A program made the translations under genes and the position numbers. Positions 56,782 through 64,000 of a DNA stretch of 64,000 nt are shown one piece after another (positions within the stretch are counted from its first letter, which is position 1; every line of letters begins with the position of its first letter). This stretch comes from Kitasatospora sp. MAA19 (GTDB lineage: Bacteria > Actinomycetota > Actinomycetes > Streptomycetales > Streptomycetaceae). Location of the stretch: NCBI RefSeq assembly GCF_029894125.1, contig NZ_JARXYZ010000001.1:1-64000 (forward strand), written 5' to 3'. The notes under the pieces were generated by a model. It was not told the origin of the DNA and did no database searches. It worked only from the letters and a program-made list of their open reading frames with translations.

Positions 56782-57534
56782 TCAGCTCGCGCTGGGCGCG
56801 GGGGTGGTCGGAGCCGTCGACGGGGTGGCCGGCGGGGCCGCCGGGGTGGTGTCGGTGCCCGTGGACGGGGTGGCCGCCGGGCTCGCGCCGTCCGTCGCGC
56901 CGGGCGCGGGCGTCCCACCGGCCGCCCCGGCGCTCGGGGTGGCGGACGCGCCGCCGCCCGACGTGGCGCCCGCCCCGGCGCTCGGGGCCGTGGAGCCGGC
57001 GGGCTTGCAGCCCTCCTGCTTGGCCATGGCCGCGCCGAGGTCGCCGCGCTGCAGCTTGCCCTGCGCCTGGGTGGACAGCGAGGCCAGCTGCTGGACCTGG
57101 TCGGCCACGCTGCGCAGCCCGTCCGCGAACTTCGCCTGGTCGGCGTTGGACAGGGCGTCCAGCTTCTTCTGGACGTCCTGGTAGCCGTCGGCCGCCTTGG
57201 TCAGCTCGGCGACGGTGTCCTTCTGCAGGTTCGCGCCGTCGGCCACCTTGGGCGCACCGGCGGAGTTGATGGCCGCCGCGATGTCCTGGTTGGTCTTGGC
57301 CAGCCGCCCGATGTCCGCCGAGAGCCGCTTCTGCAGGTCGGCCGGGGCCTCGCCGGTCTTCACCTGGCCGGTGTCGGCGAGCGCGGTCTGCGCCTGGGCG
57401 ATCGGGTCCTTGGCCGAGCCGCAGACGTTCGACGCCCAGGCCTCCAGCTGCTTGCCGTTGTCGTCGCCGCAGCCGACGGCGCCGAACGCGAGCAGCGCGC
57501 CGAGGGCGGGTACGGCCAGCAGTCGCTTGTTCAC
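56782..57534 (-). CDS. Secreted lipoprotein of unknown function
   Basis: A 250-residue protein with a lipoprotein signal (LLAFGAVGCGDD). A helical domain (about 25-165) rich in Gln/Ala/Asp heptad-like spacing follows, then a disordered Ala/Pro/Ser/Thr tail. No catalytic motif is seen. The helical part is likely extracytoplasmic; the role is unknown. Confidence 0.82.
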   Translation of the reverse strand: MNKRLLAVPALGALLAFGAVGCGDDNGKQLEAWASNVCGSAKDPIAQAQTALADTGQVKTGEAPADLQKRLSADIGRLAKTNQDIAAAINSAGAPKVADGANLQKDTVAELTKAADGYQDVQKKLDALSNADQAKFADGLRSVADQVQQLASLSTQAQGKLQRGDLGAAMAKQEGCKPAGSTAPSAGAGATSGGGASATPSAGAAGGTPAPGATDGASPAATPSTGTDTTPAAPPATPSTAPTTPAPSAS

Positions 57535-57683
57535 CGGGAGAAGCCTTTCGGTTTCGGTCGTCTTCGGTCGTCGAACCTACACGGCCGATGTCGGCGTCCC
57601 GGTTCCCGGTTGCCGGTTGCCGGTTCCCCGCCCTCGGACGCCCGGGGCCTCAGGCCTCCGCCCGTCAGGACGTGCGGGCCCGC

Positions 57684-58052
57684 TCAGGCGCGCTCGACGC
57701 GGACCGGACCACCGGGCCGGACGGTGCGCAGCACCCGGGCCTCCCCGTCCAGCGCGCCGAGGACGTTGCAAGGGCCGGCCAGCCGGCACTCGCCGTCGCG
57801 CGAGATCGGCGTCGGCCCGTACGGCAACGCGAGGCTGTCGCCGTCGGTCCAGAACGCGACCGTGCCCGGCTCGACGACCTGCCGGGCGTCGGCCTCGCAC
57901 GGCACGCTGACCGGCGTGCCGAAGTAGACCTCCTCGCCCCAGGTACTCGCCGAGGAGCTGATCGGCAGCTCGGCCCAGAGCGCCTCGGCGGTGGGTGTGC
58001 CCGCGAGCGTGGCGGTGGTCTGCCCGGCCGGCCACAGAATGCGAATCCGCAT
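57684..58052 (-). CDS. Cyclophilin-like fold protein (DUF3830/TM1367-type)
   Basis: A 122-residue protein with the pattern GEEVYFGTPV, VVEPGTVAFWTDGDSLALPYGPTPIS. This matches small single-domain cyclophilin-like proteins of unknown activity. There is no signal peptide. The upstream gap 58053-58230 contains two to three copies of GCTGGACTGCCTG (58160-58210) and no gene. Confidence 0.75.
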   Translation of the reverse strand: MRIRILWPAGQTTATLAGTPTAEALWAELPISSSASTWGEEVYFGTPVSVPCEADARQVVEPGTVAFWTDGDSLALPYGPTPISRDGECRLAGPCNVLGALDGEARVLRTVRPGGPVRVERA

Positions 58053-58230
58053 GGTCTTCCTTCACCGCGACGGGTCCGATCACCGATCGGACCCGGTCGT
58101 GCCGGAAGCAGCGAACCGCCAGATTCAACAATTTGTCAACGGGCTCCCGAGGGCTGGACCACCCCGGAGCTGGACTGCCTGAGGCTGGACTGCCTGGGGC
58201 TGGACCAGCCGGCGCCCGGCGGCTGGGCCC

Positions 58231-58650
58231 TCAGACCGCCACGGACTCGACCGAGACCGGCCAGCTCATCCGGATCAGGCCACCGTCCGCACCGTTGGTG
58301 ACCTCCAGGTCCTCGACCAGGCCGGTGATCACGGCGAGGCCCAGGGTGTCCTCGTCCGGGTCCACGCCCTCGGCGGCACCCGCGGCCGGGACGGCGGCAG
58401 GGCCGGCCTCGTCCTCGACCTCGATGAGGAAACGCTTCTCCTGATCGGTCAACGCGACCCGGACCGTGCCGCCGATGCCGCCGCGCTGGTGCAGGCCGAC
58501 CGCGCGGGAGCACGCCTCACCGACCGCGAGCCGCACCTCGTCGAGCACCGACTCGTCGACCCCGGCCCGTCTGGCGACGGCCGCGGCGACCAGCCGAGCC
58601 GTTCGCACGTGCTCCGGAAGCGCGCTGAATCGAAGTTCGACGGTTGCCAT
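58231..58650 (-). CDS. Anti-sigma-factor kinase (RsbW/SpoIIAB-like), BldG partner
   Basis: A 139-residue HATPase-type regulator with N box DEVRLAVGEACSRAVG and G box DTLGLAVI. It lies just downstream of bldG, 158 bp apart on the same strand, which is the arrangement of the anti-sigma factor next to bldG in streptomycetes. It would bind a sigma factor or phosphorylate the antagonist on Ser. ATG 58650 has GGGGGAGAG upstream. Confidence 0.88.
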   Translation of the reverse strand: MATVELRFSALPEHVRTARLVAAAVARRAGVDESVLDEVRLAVGEACSRAVGLHQRGGIGGTVRVALTDQEKRFLIEVEDEAGPAAVPAAGAAEGVDPDEDTLGLAVITGLVEDLEVTNGADGGLIRMSWPVSVESVAV

Positions 58651-58808
58651 CTCTCCCCCTCGGGGTGTTCCGACCGGGGCCGGCGATGCGGCCCCTGCGG
58701 GCCGGTGGAACCGGCCCTGGAGCGGCCGGGAAGCACCGGGGCCCGCAGGCCCCGGCACCCGGACGCGTGGAGCGAACGGGCCGACCACTGCGGGCCGGCC
58801 CGGCCGCG

Positions 58809-59150
58809 TCAGTCGGTCGCGCTGACCGCGTCGTCCACCGAGGTGTGGATCGGGAAGACCTTGGTCAGGCCGGTGATGCGGAAAATCTTCAGGATGCGCT
58901 CCTGGTTGCAGACGAGGCGCAGCGAACCCTCATGGGCACGCACTCGCTTCAGACCGCCCACCAGCACACCGAGCCCGGTCGAGTCCAGGAAGTCCACGCC
59001 TTCCATGTCGACGACCAGGTGGTACTTGCCGTCGTTGACGAGCTCGACCAGCTGCTCCCGCAGCTTCGGGGCGGTGTACACATCGATCTCGCCGCCAACC
59101 TCGACGACCGTACGATCGCCGACTGAACGGGTCGACAGGGACAGGTCCAC
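58809..59150 (-). CDS. bldG: Anti-anti-sigma factor BldG
   Basis: A 113-residue STAS protein whose sequence I recognise as near-identical to streptomycete BldG ([37 protein letters not shown]). Ser57 in DSTGLG is the phosphorylation site. BldG controls aerial hyphae formation and antibiotic synthesis by titrating anti-sigma factors. GTG 59150 has GGAGG upstream and gives the standard length. It is divergent from the helicase gene across a 221-bp promoter region (59151-59371). Confidence 0.97.
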   Translation of the reverse strand: MDLSLSTRSVGDRTVVEVGGEIDVYTAPKLREQLVELVNDGKYHLVVDMEGVDFLDSTGLGVLVGGLKRVRAHEGSLRLVCNQERILKIFRITGLTKVFPIHTSVDDAVSATD

Positions 59151-59371
59151 GGAACCTCCAGCACCTTGCCTTGCTACGTCATGTGCGATCCTCGGCCGGC
59201 CGGCCGCCACCGCATGGTCGCGGGCCCGGGCGCGCCCAGCCACGCGTGGCAAGCCTCGGCGCTGCGACCCACGGCCATCCGGCCGTCACGGCCACATTCA
59301 ACCACCTGCGACCACGCCTGCACGATGGCTTACGACGATTCTCCGTCACGCCGGTGACACACTGGGTCCTC

Positions 59372-61840
59372 ATGCCGCCCCGACACAGCCCGCCCGAGGC
59401 ACTGCTCACGACCCTGTCAGCCAGCCGGGGGCGGTCCGACCGGCTCACCCATACGGAGCACCTTCCCGCTCGACCTGCGCGTTATGCGCCATGGCCCGAG
59501 TCGATCCGGCCCGAGATCGTGGCCGCCGCGCTCGACGTCGGGGTGGAGCGGCCCTGGGCGCACCAGGCAGAAGCGATGAAACTGGCCAAAAGCGGTCAGA
59601 CTGTGGTGATCGCCACAGGCACCGCCTCGGGCAAGTCGCTCGGCTATCTGGCCCCGGTGCTCAGCGATCTGCTGGACGGCACCGAGGCCCGCAACGGCCG
59701 CGGCGCCACCGCGCTCTACCTCGCCCCGACCAAGGCGCTCGCCGCCGACCAGCGCCGCCGGGCCGCCGAACTCGCGCCGCCCCGGGTCCGGGCCGCCCTC
59801 TACGACGGCGACACCCCGCCCGAGGAGCGCGAGTGGGTCCACCAGTACGCCTCGTACGTGCTCACCAACCCGGACATGCTGCACCGCGGCATCCTGCCCG
59901 CCCACGCGCGCTGGGCCTCCTTCCTCAAGGTGTTGCGCTACGTGGTCGTCGACGAGTGCCACAGCTACCGGGGCGTGTTCGGCTCGCACGTCGCCCAGGT
60001 GCTGCGGCGGCTGCGCCGCGTCTGCGCCCGTTACGGTTCGTCACCCACCTTCCTGCTCGCCTCCGCCACCACCGCCGACCCGGCCGCCACCGCCGAGCGC
60101 CTGACCGGCCTGCCCGCCCAGGCCGTCACCGAGGACGCCTCGCCGCGCGGGCCGATGGTCTTCGGCCTCTGGGAGCCGCCGCTGACCGAGAACGTCGGCG
60201 AGCACGGCGCGCCCGTCCGCCGCACGGCCACCGCCGAGGCCGCGCACCTGCTGACCGACCTGGTCGAGCGGCAGACCCGCACCGTCGTCTTCGTCCGCTC
60301 CCGCCGGGCCGCCGAACTCGTCGCCCTCCAGGCCCAGGACCAGCTCGGCCGACCGCTCGCCGACCGGGTGGCCGCCTACCGCGGCGGCTACCTCGCCGAC
60401 GAACGCCGGGCACTGGAACGCGCTCTGCACTCCGGCCGGCTGCTCGGGCTCGCCTCCACCTCCGCTCTCGAACTCGGCGTCGACGTCTCCGGCCTCGACG
60501 CCGTCCTGATGGCCGGCTACCCCGGCACCCGGGCCTCGCTCTGGCAGCAGGCCGGCCGGGCGGGCCGCGAGGCACAGGGGGCACTGGCCATCCTGATCGC
60601 CCGGGACGACCCGCTGGACACCTACCTGGTGCACCACCCGGAGGCGCTGTTCGCGGCGCCCGTCGAGGCCACCGTGCTCGACCCGGACAACCCCCACGTC
60701 CTCGCCCCGCACCTGTGCGCGGCCGCCGCCGAACTCCCGCTCACCGACGCCGACCTGGAGCTGTTCGGGCCCTCCACCGCACCGCTGCTGCCGGTCCTGG
60801 AACGGCGCGGCCTGCTGCGCCGGCGCAGCGACGGCTCCTGGTACTGGACCCGCCGCGAACGCGCGGCCGACGCCGTCGACCTGCGCGGCAGCGGTGGCAG
60901 CCCGGTGCAGATCGTCGAAGCCGACACCGGCCGTCTGCTCGGTACGGTGGACGCCGCGGCCGCCCACACCACCGTCCACACCGGAGCCGTCCACCTCCAC
61001 CAGGGCCGTACCTTCCTGGTCCGGGAGCTCGACCTGGAGAACTCCGTCGCCCTGGTCGAGCCGGCCGACCCGCCGTACACCACGGCCGCCCGCGACATCA
61101 CCTCCATCTCCGTGCTCGACACCGACACCACCGTTCCCTGGGGCGAGGGCCGACTCAGCTTCGGTTCGGTGGAGGTGGTCAACCAGGTGGTCGGCTACCT
61201 CCGGAAGCGGATCTCCACCGGGGAGATCATGGGCGAGAGCAAGCTCGACCTGCCGCCCCGCACGCTGCGCACCCGCGCGGTCTGGTGGTCCGTCACCGAG
61301 GACCAGCTGCTGGACGCGAACCTCCCGCTCGACCAGTTGCCCGGCGCCGCCCACGCCGCCGAACACGCCTCGATCGGGCTGCTGCCGCTGTTCGCCACCT
61401 GCGACCGCTGGGACATCGGCGGCGTCTCCGTCCCGTTGCACCCCGACACCGAACTGCCCACCGTGTTCGTCTACGACGGCCACCCGGGCGGGGCCGGCTT
61501 CGCCGAGCGCGGCTTCCAACGAGCCGCCGAATGGCTGACGGCCACCCGCGCGGCGATCGCCTCCTGCGAGTGCGAGCGCGGCTGCCCGTCCTGCGTCCAG
61601 TCACCCAAGTGCGGCAACGGGAACGAGCCGCTGGACAAGGCCGCCGCCGTTCAACTCCTGGACGTCCTGCTGGCCGGCGCCCCCGCGGCGACCGGCTCCG
61701 GGGCGGCAAGCTCCGAAGCGGCGGGCTCCGTGGCGGCAAGCTCCGAGGCGGCGGACGCCGGAGCTGCCGACTCCGAGACTGCCGGCTCCGGGCCGAGGTC
61801 CGAACCGGGCGCGGACGATGGACCACCGGTCGGCTCATGA
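59372..61840 (+). CDS. DECH-box SF2 helicase, MrfA/YprA type
   Basis: An 822-residue superfamily 2 helicase: Walker A TGTASGKSLG, DECH in VVDECHSYRG, SATT, and motif VI QQAGRAGREAQG. The C-terminal MrfA zinc module has the pattern CxCxxxCxxC (CECERGCPSC) near residue 735. MrfA acts in nucleotide-excision-like repair in Bacillus. The last 60 residues are low-complexity Ala/Ser/Gly repeats. ATG 59372 precedes the first conserved residues; the frame is open to 59171 but that part looks non-coding. Its 3' end overlaps the converging TadG-like gene by 6 bp. Confidence 0.9.
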   Translation: MPPRHSPPEALLTTLSASRGRSDRLTHTEHLPARPARYAPWPESIRPEIVAAALDVGVERPWAHQAEAMKLAKSGQTVVIATGTASGKSLGYLAPVLSDLLDGTEARNGRGATALYLAPTKALAADQRRRAAELAPPRVRAALYDGDTPPEEREWVHQYASYVLTNPDMLHRGILPAHARWASFLKVLRYVVVDECHSYRGVFGSHVAQVLRRLRRVCARYGSSPTFLLASATTADPAATAERLTGLPAQAVTEDASPRGPMVFGLWEPPLTENVGEHGAPVRRTATAEAAHLLTDLVERQTRTVVFVRSRRAAELVALQAQDQLGRPLADRVAAYRGGYLADERRALERALHSGRLLGLASTSALELGVDVSGLDAVLMAGYPGTRASLWQQAGRAGREAQGALAILIARDDPLDTYLVHHPEALFAAPVEATVLDPDNPHVLAPHLCAAAAELPLTDADLELFGPSTAPLLPVLERRGLLRRRSDGSWYWTRRERAADAVDLRGSGGSPVQIVEADTGRLLGTVDAAAAHTTVHTGAVHLHQGRTFLVRELDLENSVALVEPADPPYTTAARDITSISVLDTDTTVPWGEGRLSFGSVEVVNQVVGYLRKRISTGEIMGESKLDLPPRTLRTRAVWWSVTEDQLLDANLPLDQLPGAAHAAEHASIGLLPLFATCDRWDIGGVSVPLHPDTELPTVFVYDGHPGGAGFAERGFQRAAEWLTATRAAIASCECERGCPSCVQSPKCGNGNEPLDKAAAVQLLDVLLAGAPAATGSGAASSEAAGSVAASSEAADAGAADSETAGSGPRSEPGADDGPPVGS

Positions 61841-62335
61841 GCCCGCCACCGCCTCGCCTGGCGCCCCGCCGAGGCCGTCCTCGGCGGCGGTGACCGCGGC
61901 CCGCACCGGTCCGGCCCGGGCCCTCGCCCGCGCCGGGCCGACCGGCAGGCGCACCGGCAGCCCGCCGACCGCCACCTCGGCCACCACCTCGACGGCGTCC
62001 CCCGCCCGGTCCACCGCGCAGGAGACCAGAGCGGCACCCTGTGCGGCGGCGATCCCGGAAGCCCGCCCGCACCCGCCGTCCGGGTCCAGCAGCAGCCGGT
62101 CCGCGGCCGCGAGGGCGGCCAGGTCGGCGGCCGACTCGGCCCGGTGCCGGGCGGCGACCACCCCACCGACCGCGATCGTCGCGGCGAAGACCGCCGTGCC
62201 CAGCATCGCCAGGGCGAGCAGCCAGACCGTCGCCGAGCCGGTGTCCGGCCCGCGCCCGCCCACAGCGGCCGCCCGGACGGTACGAGCACCCGCCCATCGC
62301 CGCGCCGCCGACCTCACCCCGGTCAGGACGGCCAT
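61835..62335 (-). CDS. TadG/TadE-like pilus-associated protein
   Basis: A 166-residue protein with one N-terminal transmembrane helix (GSATVWLLALAMLGTAVFAATIAVGG) and the segment RAESAADLAALAAADRL. This is typical of actinobacterial Rv3654c-family pseudopilin-like proteins at tad loci. It starts within the end of the TadE gene (13-bp overlap). Confidence 0.85.
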   Translation of the reverse strand: MAVLTGVRSAARRWAGARTVRAAAVGGRGPDTGSATVWLLALAMLGTAVFAATIAVGGVVAARHRAESAADLAALAAADRLLLDPDGGCGRASGIAAAQGAALVSCAVDRAGDAVEVVAEVAVGGLPVRLPVGPARARARAGPVRAAVTAAEDGLGGAPGEAVAGS

Positions 62336-62763
62336 GAACCACCTCCTCCCGCGACCCCCACGAGGGTGTCCTCCCTCGCCGCCACCGCGGCCGCGCCCAG
62401 CCGTACCGCGAGCAGTTCGCCGAGCCTGCCCGGCGCCGCGCACGGCGCGTCCACCTCGACCCGCACCACCTCGGCCGCCACCTCCATCCGTACCTGGGCC
62501 CCCGGCGGCGCGGCCGCGCGGGCGAGTTCGGCGGCGTCCGCCTCCCCGCGCGCGGCCGCCCTGGCCCCGACCCGGGCCGCGTCCACGCAGCGGATCTGTG
62601 CGGCCGCCGCCAGCACCCCCCAGATCAGCATCGCCGCGAGCAGGACGAGCGCCGGCAAGGCCACCGCGGTCTCCGCCGTGGCGAAACCCGCATCGCCACG
62701 ACGGCCCGGCCGCAGCGACCACGCGTGCCCGCCGCGACATGCCACCGCCCGGCTAGGTCGCAT
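62323..62763 (-). CDS. TadE-like pseudopilin
   Basis: A 146-residue protein. GDAGFATAETAVALPALVLLAAMLIW-like sequence holds the prepilin-type cleavage region (ATAE) and a hydrophobic helix. An Ala-rich body follows. The ATG overlaps the stop of the upstream pilin gene by 11 bp. Part of the tad operon. Confidence 0.87.
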   Translation of the reverse strand: MRPSRAVACRGGHAWSLRPGRRGDAGFATAETAVALPALVLLAAMLIWGVLAAAAQIRCVDAARVGARAAARGEADAAELARAAAPPGAQVRMEVAAEVVRVEVDAPCAAPGRLGELLAVRLGAAAVAAREDTLVGVAGGGGSWPS

Positions 62764-63025
62764 GAAGCGCCCGTTCCAGTACGTCGGTCAGCGCCCCCAT
62801 GACGGTCGCACTGGTCACCACCTTGTACAGCCCGGCCGCGAGGGCACAGGCGGCCAAGGTGCCGACGGCGTACTCCGCCGTGGTCATCCCGGCGTCCGAC
62901 CGGCCCCGGTTCCGCGCCACCCCGCGCATCCCGCGGGCCGCCCAGCGGCTCCTGCGCCGCCATGCCCCGGGCAACTGCCGGAGCGGGCGCCCGCCGGCGG
63001 GCCTCGTTGCGATCACTGCGGTCAT
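62753..63025 (-). CDS. Flp-type pilin (DUF4244)
   Basis: A 90-residue protein with a basic leader of about 45 residues, then GMTTAEYAVGTLAACALA, the cleavage-site Gly followed by the Glu-containing pilin helix. It is the likely major Flp pilin of the locus. Confidence 0.88.
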   Translation of the reverse strand: MTAVIATRPAGGRPLRQLPGAWRRRSRWAARGMRGVARNRGRSDAGMTTAEYAVGTLAACALAAGLYKVVTSATVMGALTDVLERALHAT

Positions 63026-63151
63026 GAATCTCTCCTGTCTCCGATACCGATACCTGTGCCGGCGGCATCTGTGCCGCGCGGTCTCCGGTGCCGACGGCGC
63101 CGACGCTCCCGACGACGCCCCGCCGTCGATCCGCCTGGCGCCGCCCCGCGT

Positions 63152-63943
63152 TCACATGTCCTGGGCGAAGCGGGTGGTGAGGCCGATGACGACCGGCACC
63201 ACGCCGATCAGGACGAAGGCCGGCAGGAAGCAGAGCCCGAGCGGCGCGGTGGCGAACACCCCCGCCCGGCGGACCCTGGCGTGGGCCGCCCGGGTGGCCG
63301 CCGCCCGGCGCCCCTGCGCGAGCCCGATCAACGGCCCAGCCGCCGGAGCCCCACCGAGGCTCGTCCGGACCAGGCACCGTGCCAGCGGTGCCAGCGACGG
63401 GTGCTGCTCGCCCAGACGGCTCCAGCACAGCTCCGGCGGTGCGCCCAGGGCCAGTTCGGCACCGATCGCGACCAACCGGGGCCCCATCGGCGCCCCCACG
63501 CTCCGGCCGACCGCCGACACCGCCGCCGAGGGCGAGGCCGCCGAGCCGAGGCAAGCCGCCAACAGCTCGGCACTCAAAGGAAGTTGCCGGGCCAACAAAT
63601 CCTCCTCCAGGGCCGCCCGTCGATCCGTCGGGGACCGCGCCCGGGCCGACCACCGGTGCACGCCCACGGCCAGCAGCGCACCACCGACCACCCCTACGGC
63701 GCCGCCGAGCAGCACCGCCGCGCCGGCCCCGGCGCCGACCGCCAGGGCCACCCGCCGCCACCGCCCGCCACCGTCCGAACCCGACGGCCCCACCCGCCTC
63801 CTCGCCTCCTCACCCGCTGACACCCGCAGCCGTACCCGTACCAGCCCGAACGCCCGCCGCTGCCGCGCCCGCCGGTCCACCAGCACCACGGCGGCCAGCA
63901 CCACCGGAAGTCCGACGACCGCCCACTCGACGCTCCGCATCAC
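63152..63943 (-). CDS. Tad pilus inner-membrane platform protein TadC (type II secretion F family)
   Basis: A 263-residue membrane protein with an N-terminal helix, a central domain (EEDLLARQLPLSAELLAACL, then GAPMGPRLVAIGAELALG) and a C-terminal hydrophobic helix pair ending in RFAQDM. It matches T2SSF/TadC. GTG 63943 overlaps the upstream stop (GTGA) with GGAGG 10 bases upstream; ATG 63940 is the next codon. The 126-bp gap after it (63026-63151) has no gene. Confidence 0.87.
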   Translation of the reverse strand: MMRSVEWAVVGLPVVLAAVVLVDRRARQRRAFGLVRVRLRVSAGEEARRRVGPSGSDGGGRWRRVALAVGAGAGAAVLLGGAVGVVGGALLAVGVHRWSARARSPTDRRAALEEDLLARQLPLSAELLAACLGSAASPSAAVSAVGRSVGAPMGPRLVAIGAELALGAPPELCWSRLGEQHPSLAPLARCLVRTSLGGAPAAGPLIGLAQGRRAAATRAAHARVRRAGVFATAPLGLCFLPAFVLIGVVPVVIGLTTRFAQDM

Positions 63944-64000
63944 CTCGACAACACCTCCGCCCGAGCCCGATCCCGCGCCATCACGCGCACGCCCACCCGT
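63940..64000 (-). CDS. C-terminal end of upstream tad gene (probably tadB), partial
   Basis: Only the last 19 codons are inside the window (ending VMARDRARAEVLSR). The stop overlaps the TadC start. Identity as TadB rests on gene order only. Confidence 0.5.
   Translation of the reverse strand, partial: RVGVRVMARDRARAEVLSR

Overview
The window is chromosomal DNA from a streptomycete-type actinomycete (Streptomyces or Kitasatospora). The evidence is very high GC with strong third-position bias, GTG starts and 4-bp start/stop overlaps, a near-canonical BldG, a Lys/Ala-tailed topoisomerase I, and a Tad-type pilus locus next to a DECH helicase. The order on the right (delta-prime subunit, thymidylate kinase, topA, bldG, helicase, tad genes) resembles, from memory, a conserved core region of Streptomyces chromosomes.

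Region 1 (1-28,827) is a natural-product gene cluster whose left edge lies outside the window. A forward operon carries the end of one NRPS, a C-A-T-C-A-T-TE NRPS (first A domain with a threonine code, second with a branched-aliphatic-like code), an MbtH protein, and a reducing type II PKS set (ACP, KS, chain-length factor, FabG-like KR, phytoene-desaturase-like flavoprotein, MaoC dehydratase). An SbnB-like gene for 2,3-diaminopropionate sits between the last two. A two-component system follows. A convergent reverse operon carries an A-methyltransferase-T NRPS with a degenerate C-A-MbtH tail, an AsnO/VioC-type amino-acid hydroxylase, an ATP-grasp ligase, an unrecognised 619-residue protein with a clan-CD-like His/Cys pattern, and an MFS exporter. 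I infer a polyenoyl- or cinnamoyl-capped depsipeptide or lipopeptide containing diaminopropionate and an N-methyl residue. No known product is assigned.

Region 2 (about 29,070-41,745) is an integrated element of about 12.7 kb in the 3' half of tRNA-Thr(CGT). Its left end is a displaced tRNA 3' half plus terminator; its right end is the intact tRNA. A 21-bp direct repeat lies about 120 bp inside each end. The cargo looks like conflict/defence genes: a caspase-SF1 helicase-nuclease-like fusion with an EACC1-like partner, a membrane-anchored Mrr-type nuclease, a small Cys/His membrane protein, and a divergent vWA-PP2C-kinase(HhH) triad of the TerY-P/YegL-YegK-YegI type. It also holds a dead IS630-family insertion and a tyrosine integrase that lacks a standard start codon.

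Region 3 (41,704-64,000) is core chromosome: tRNA-Thr, a LysE-type exporter, a lipoprotein peptidase/hydrolase, an esterase-like membrane protein, holB, a membrane-domain thymidylate kinase, topA, a membrane protein, a NPPF methyltransferase, a lipoprotein, a cyclophilin-like protein, an anti-sigma kinase with bldG, an MrfA-like helicase, and tad pilus genes running off the end.

Regions 1 and 3 are bridged by the tRNA-Thr site, so the cluster abuts a tRNA integration hot spot. The element is separate from the cluster.
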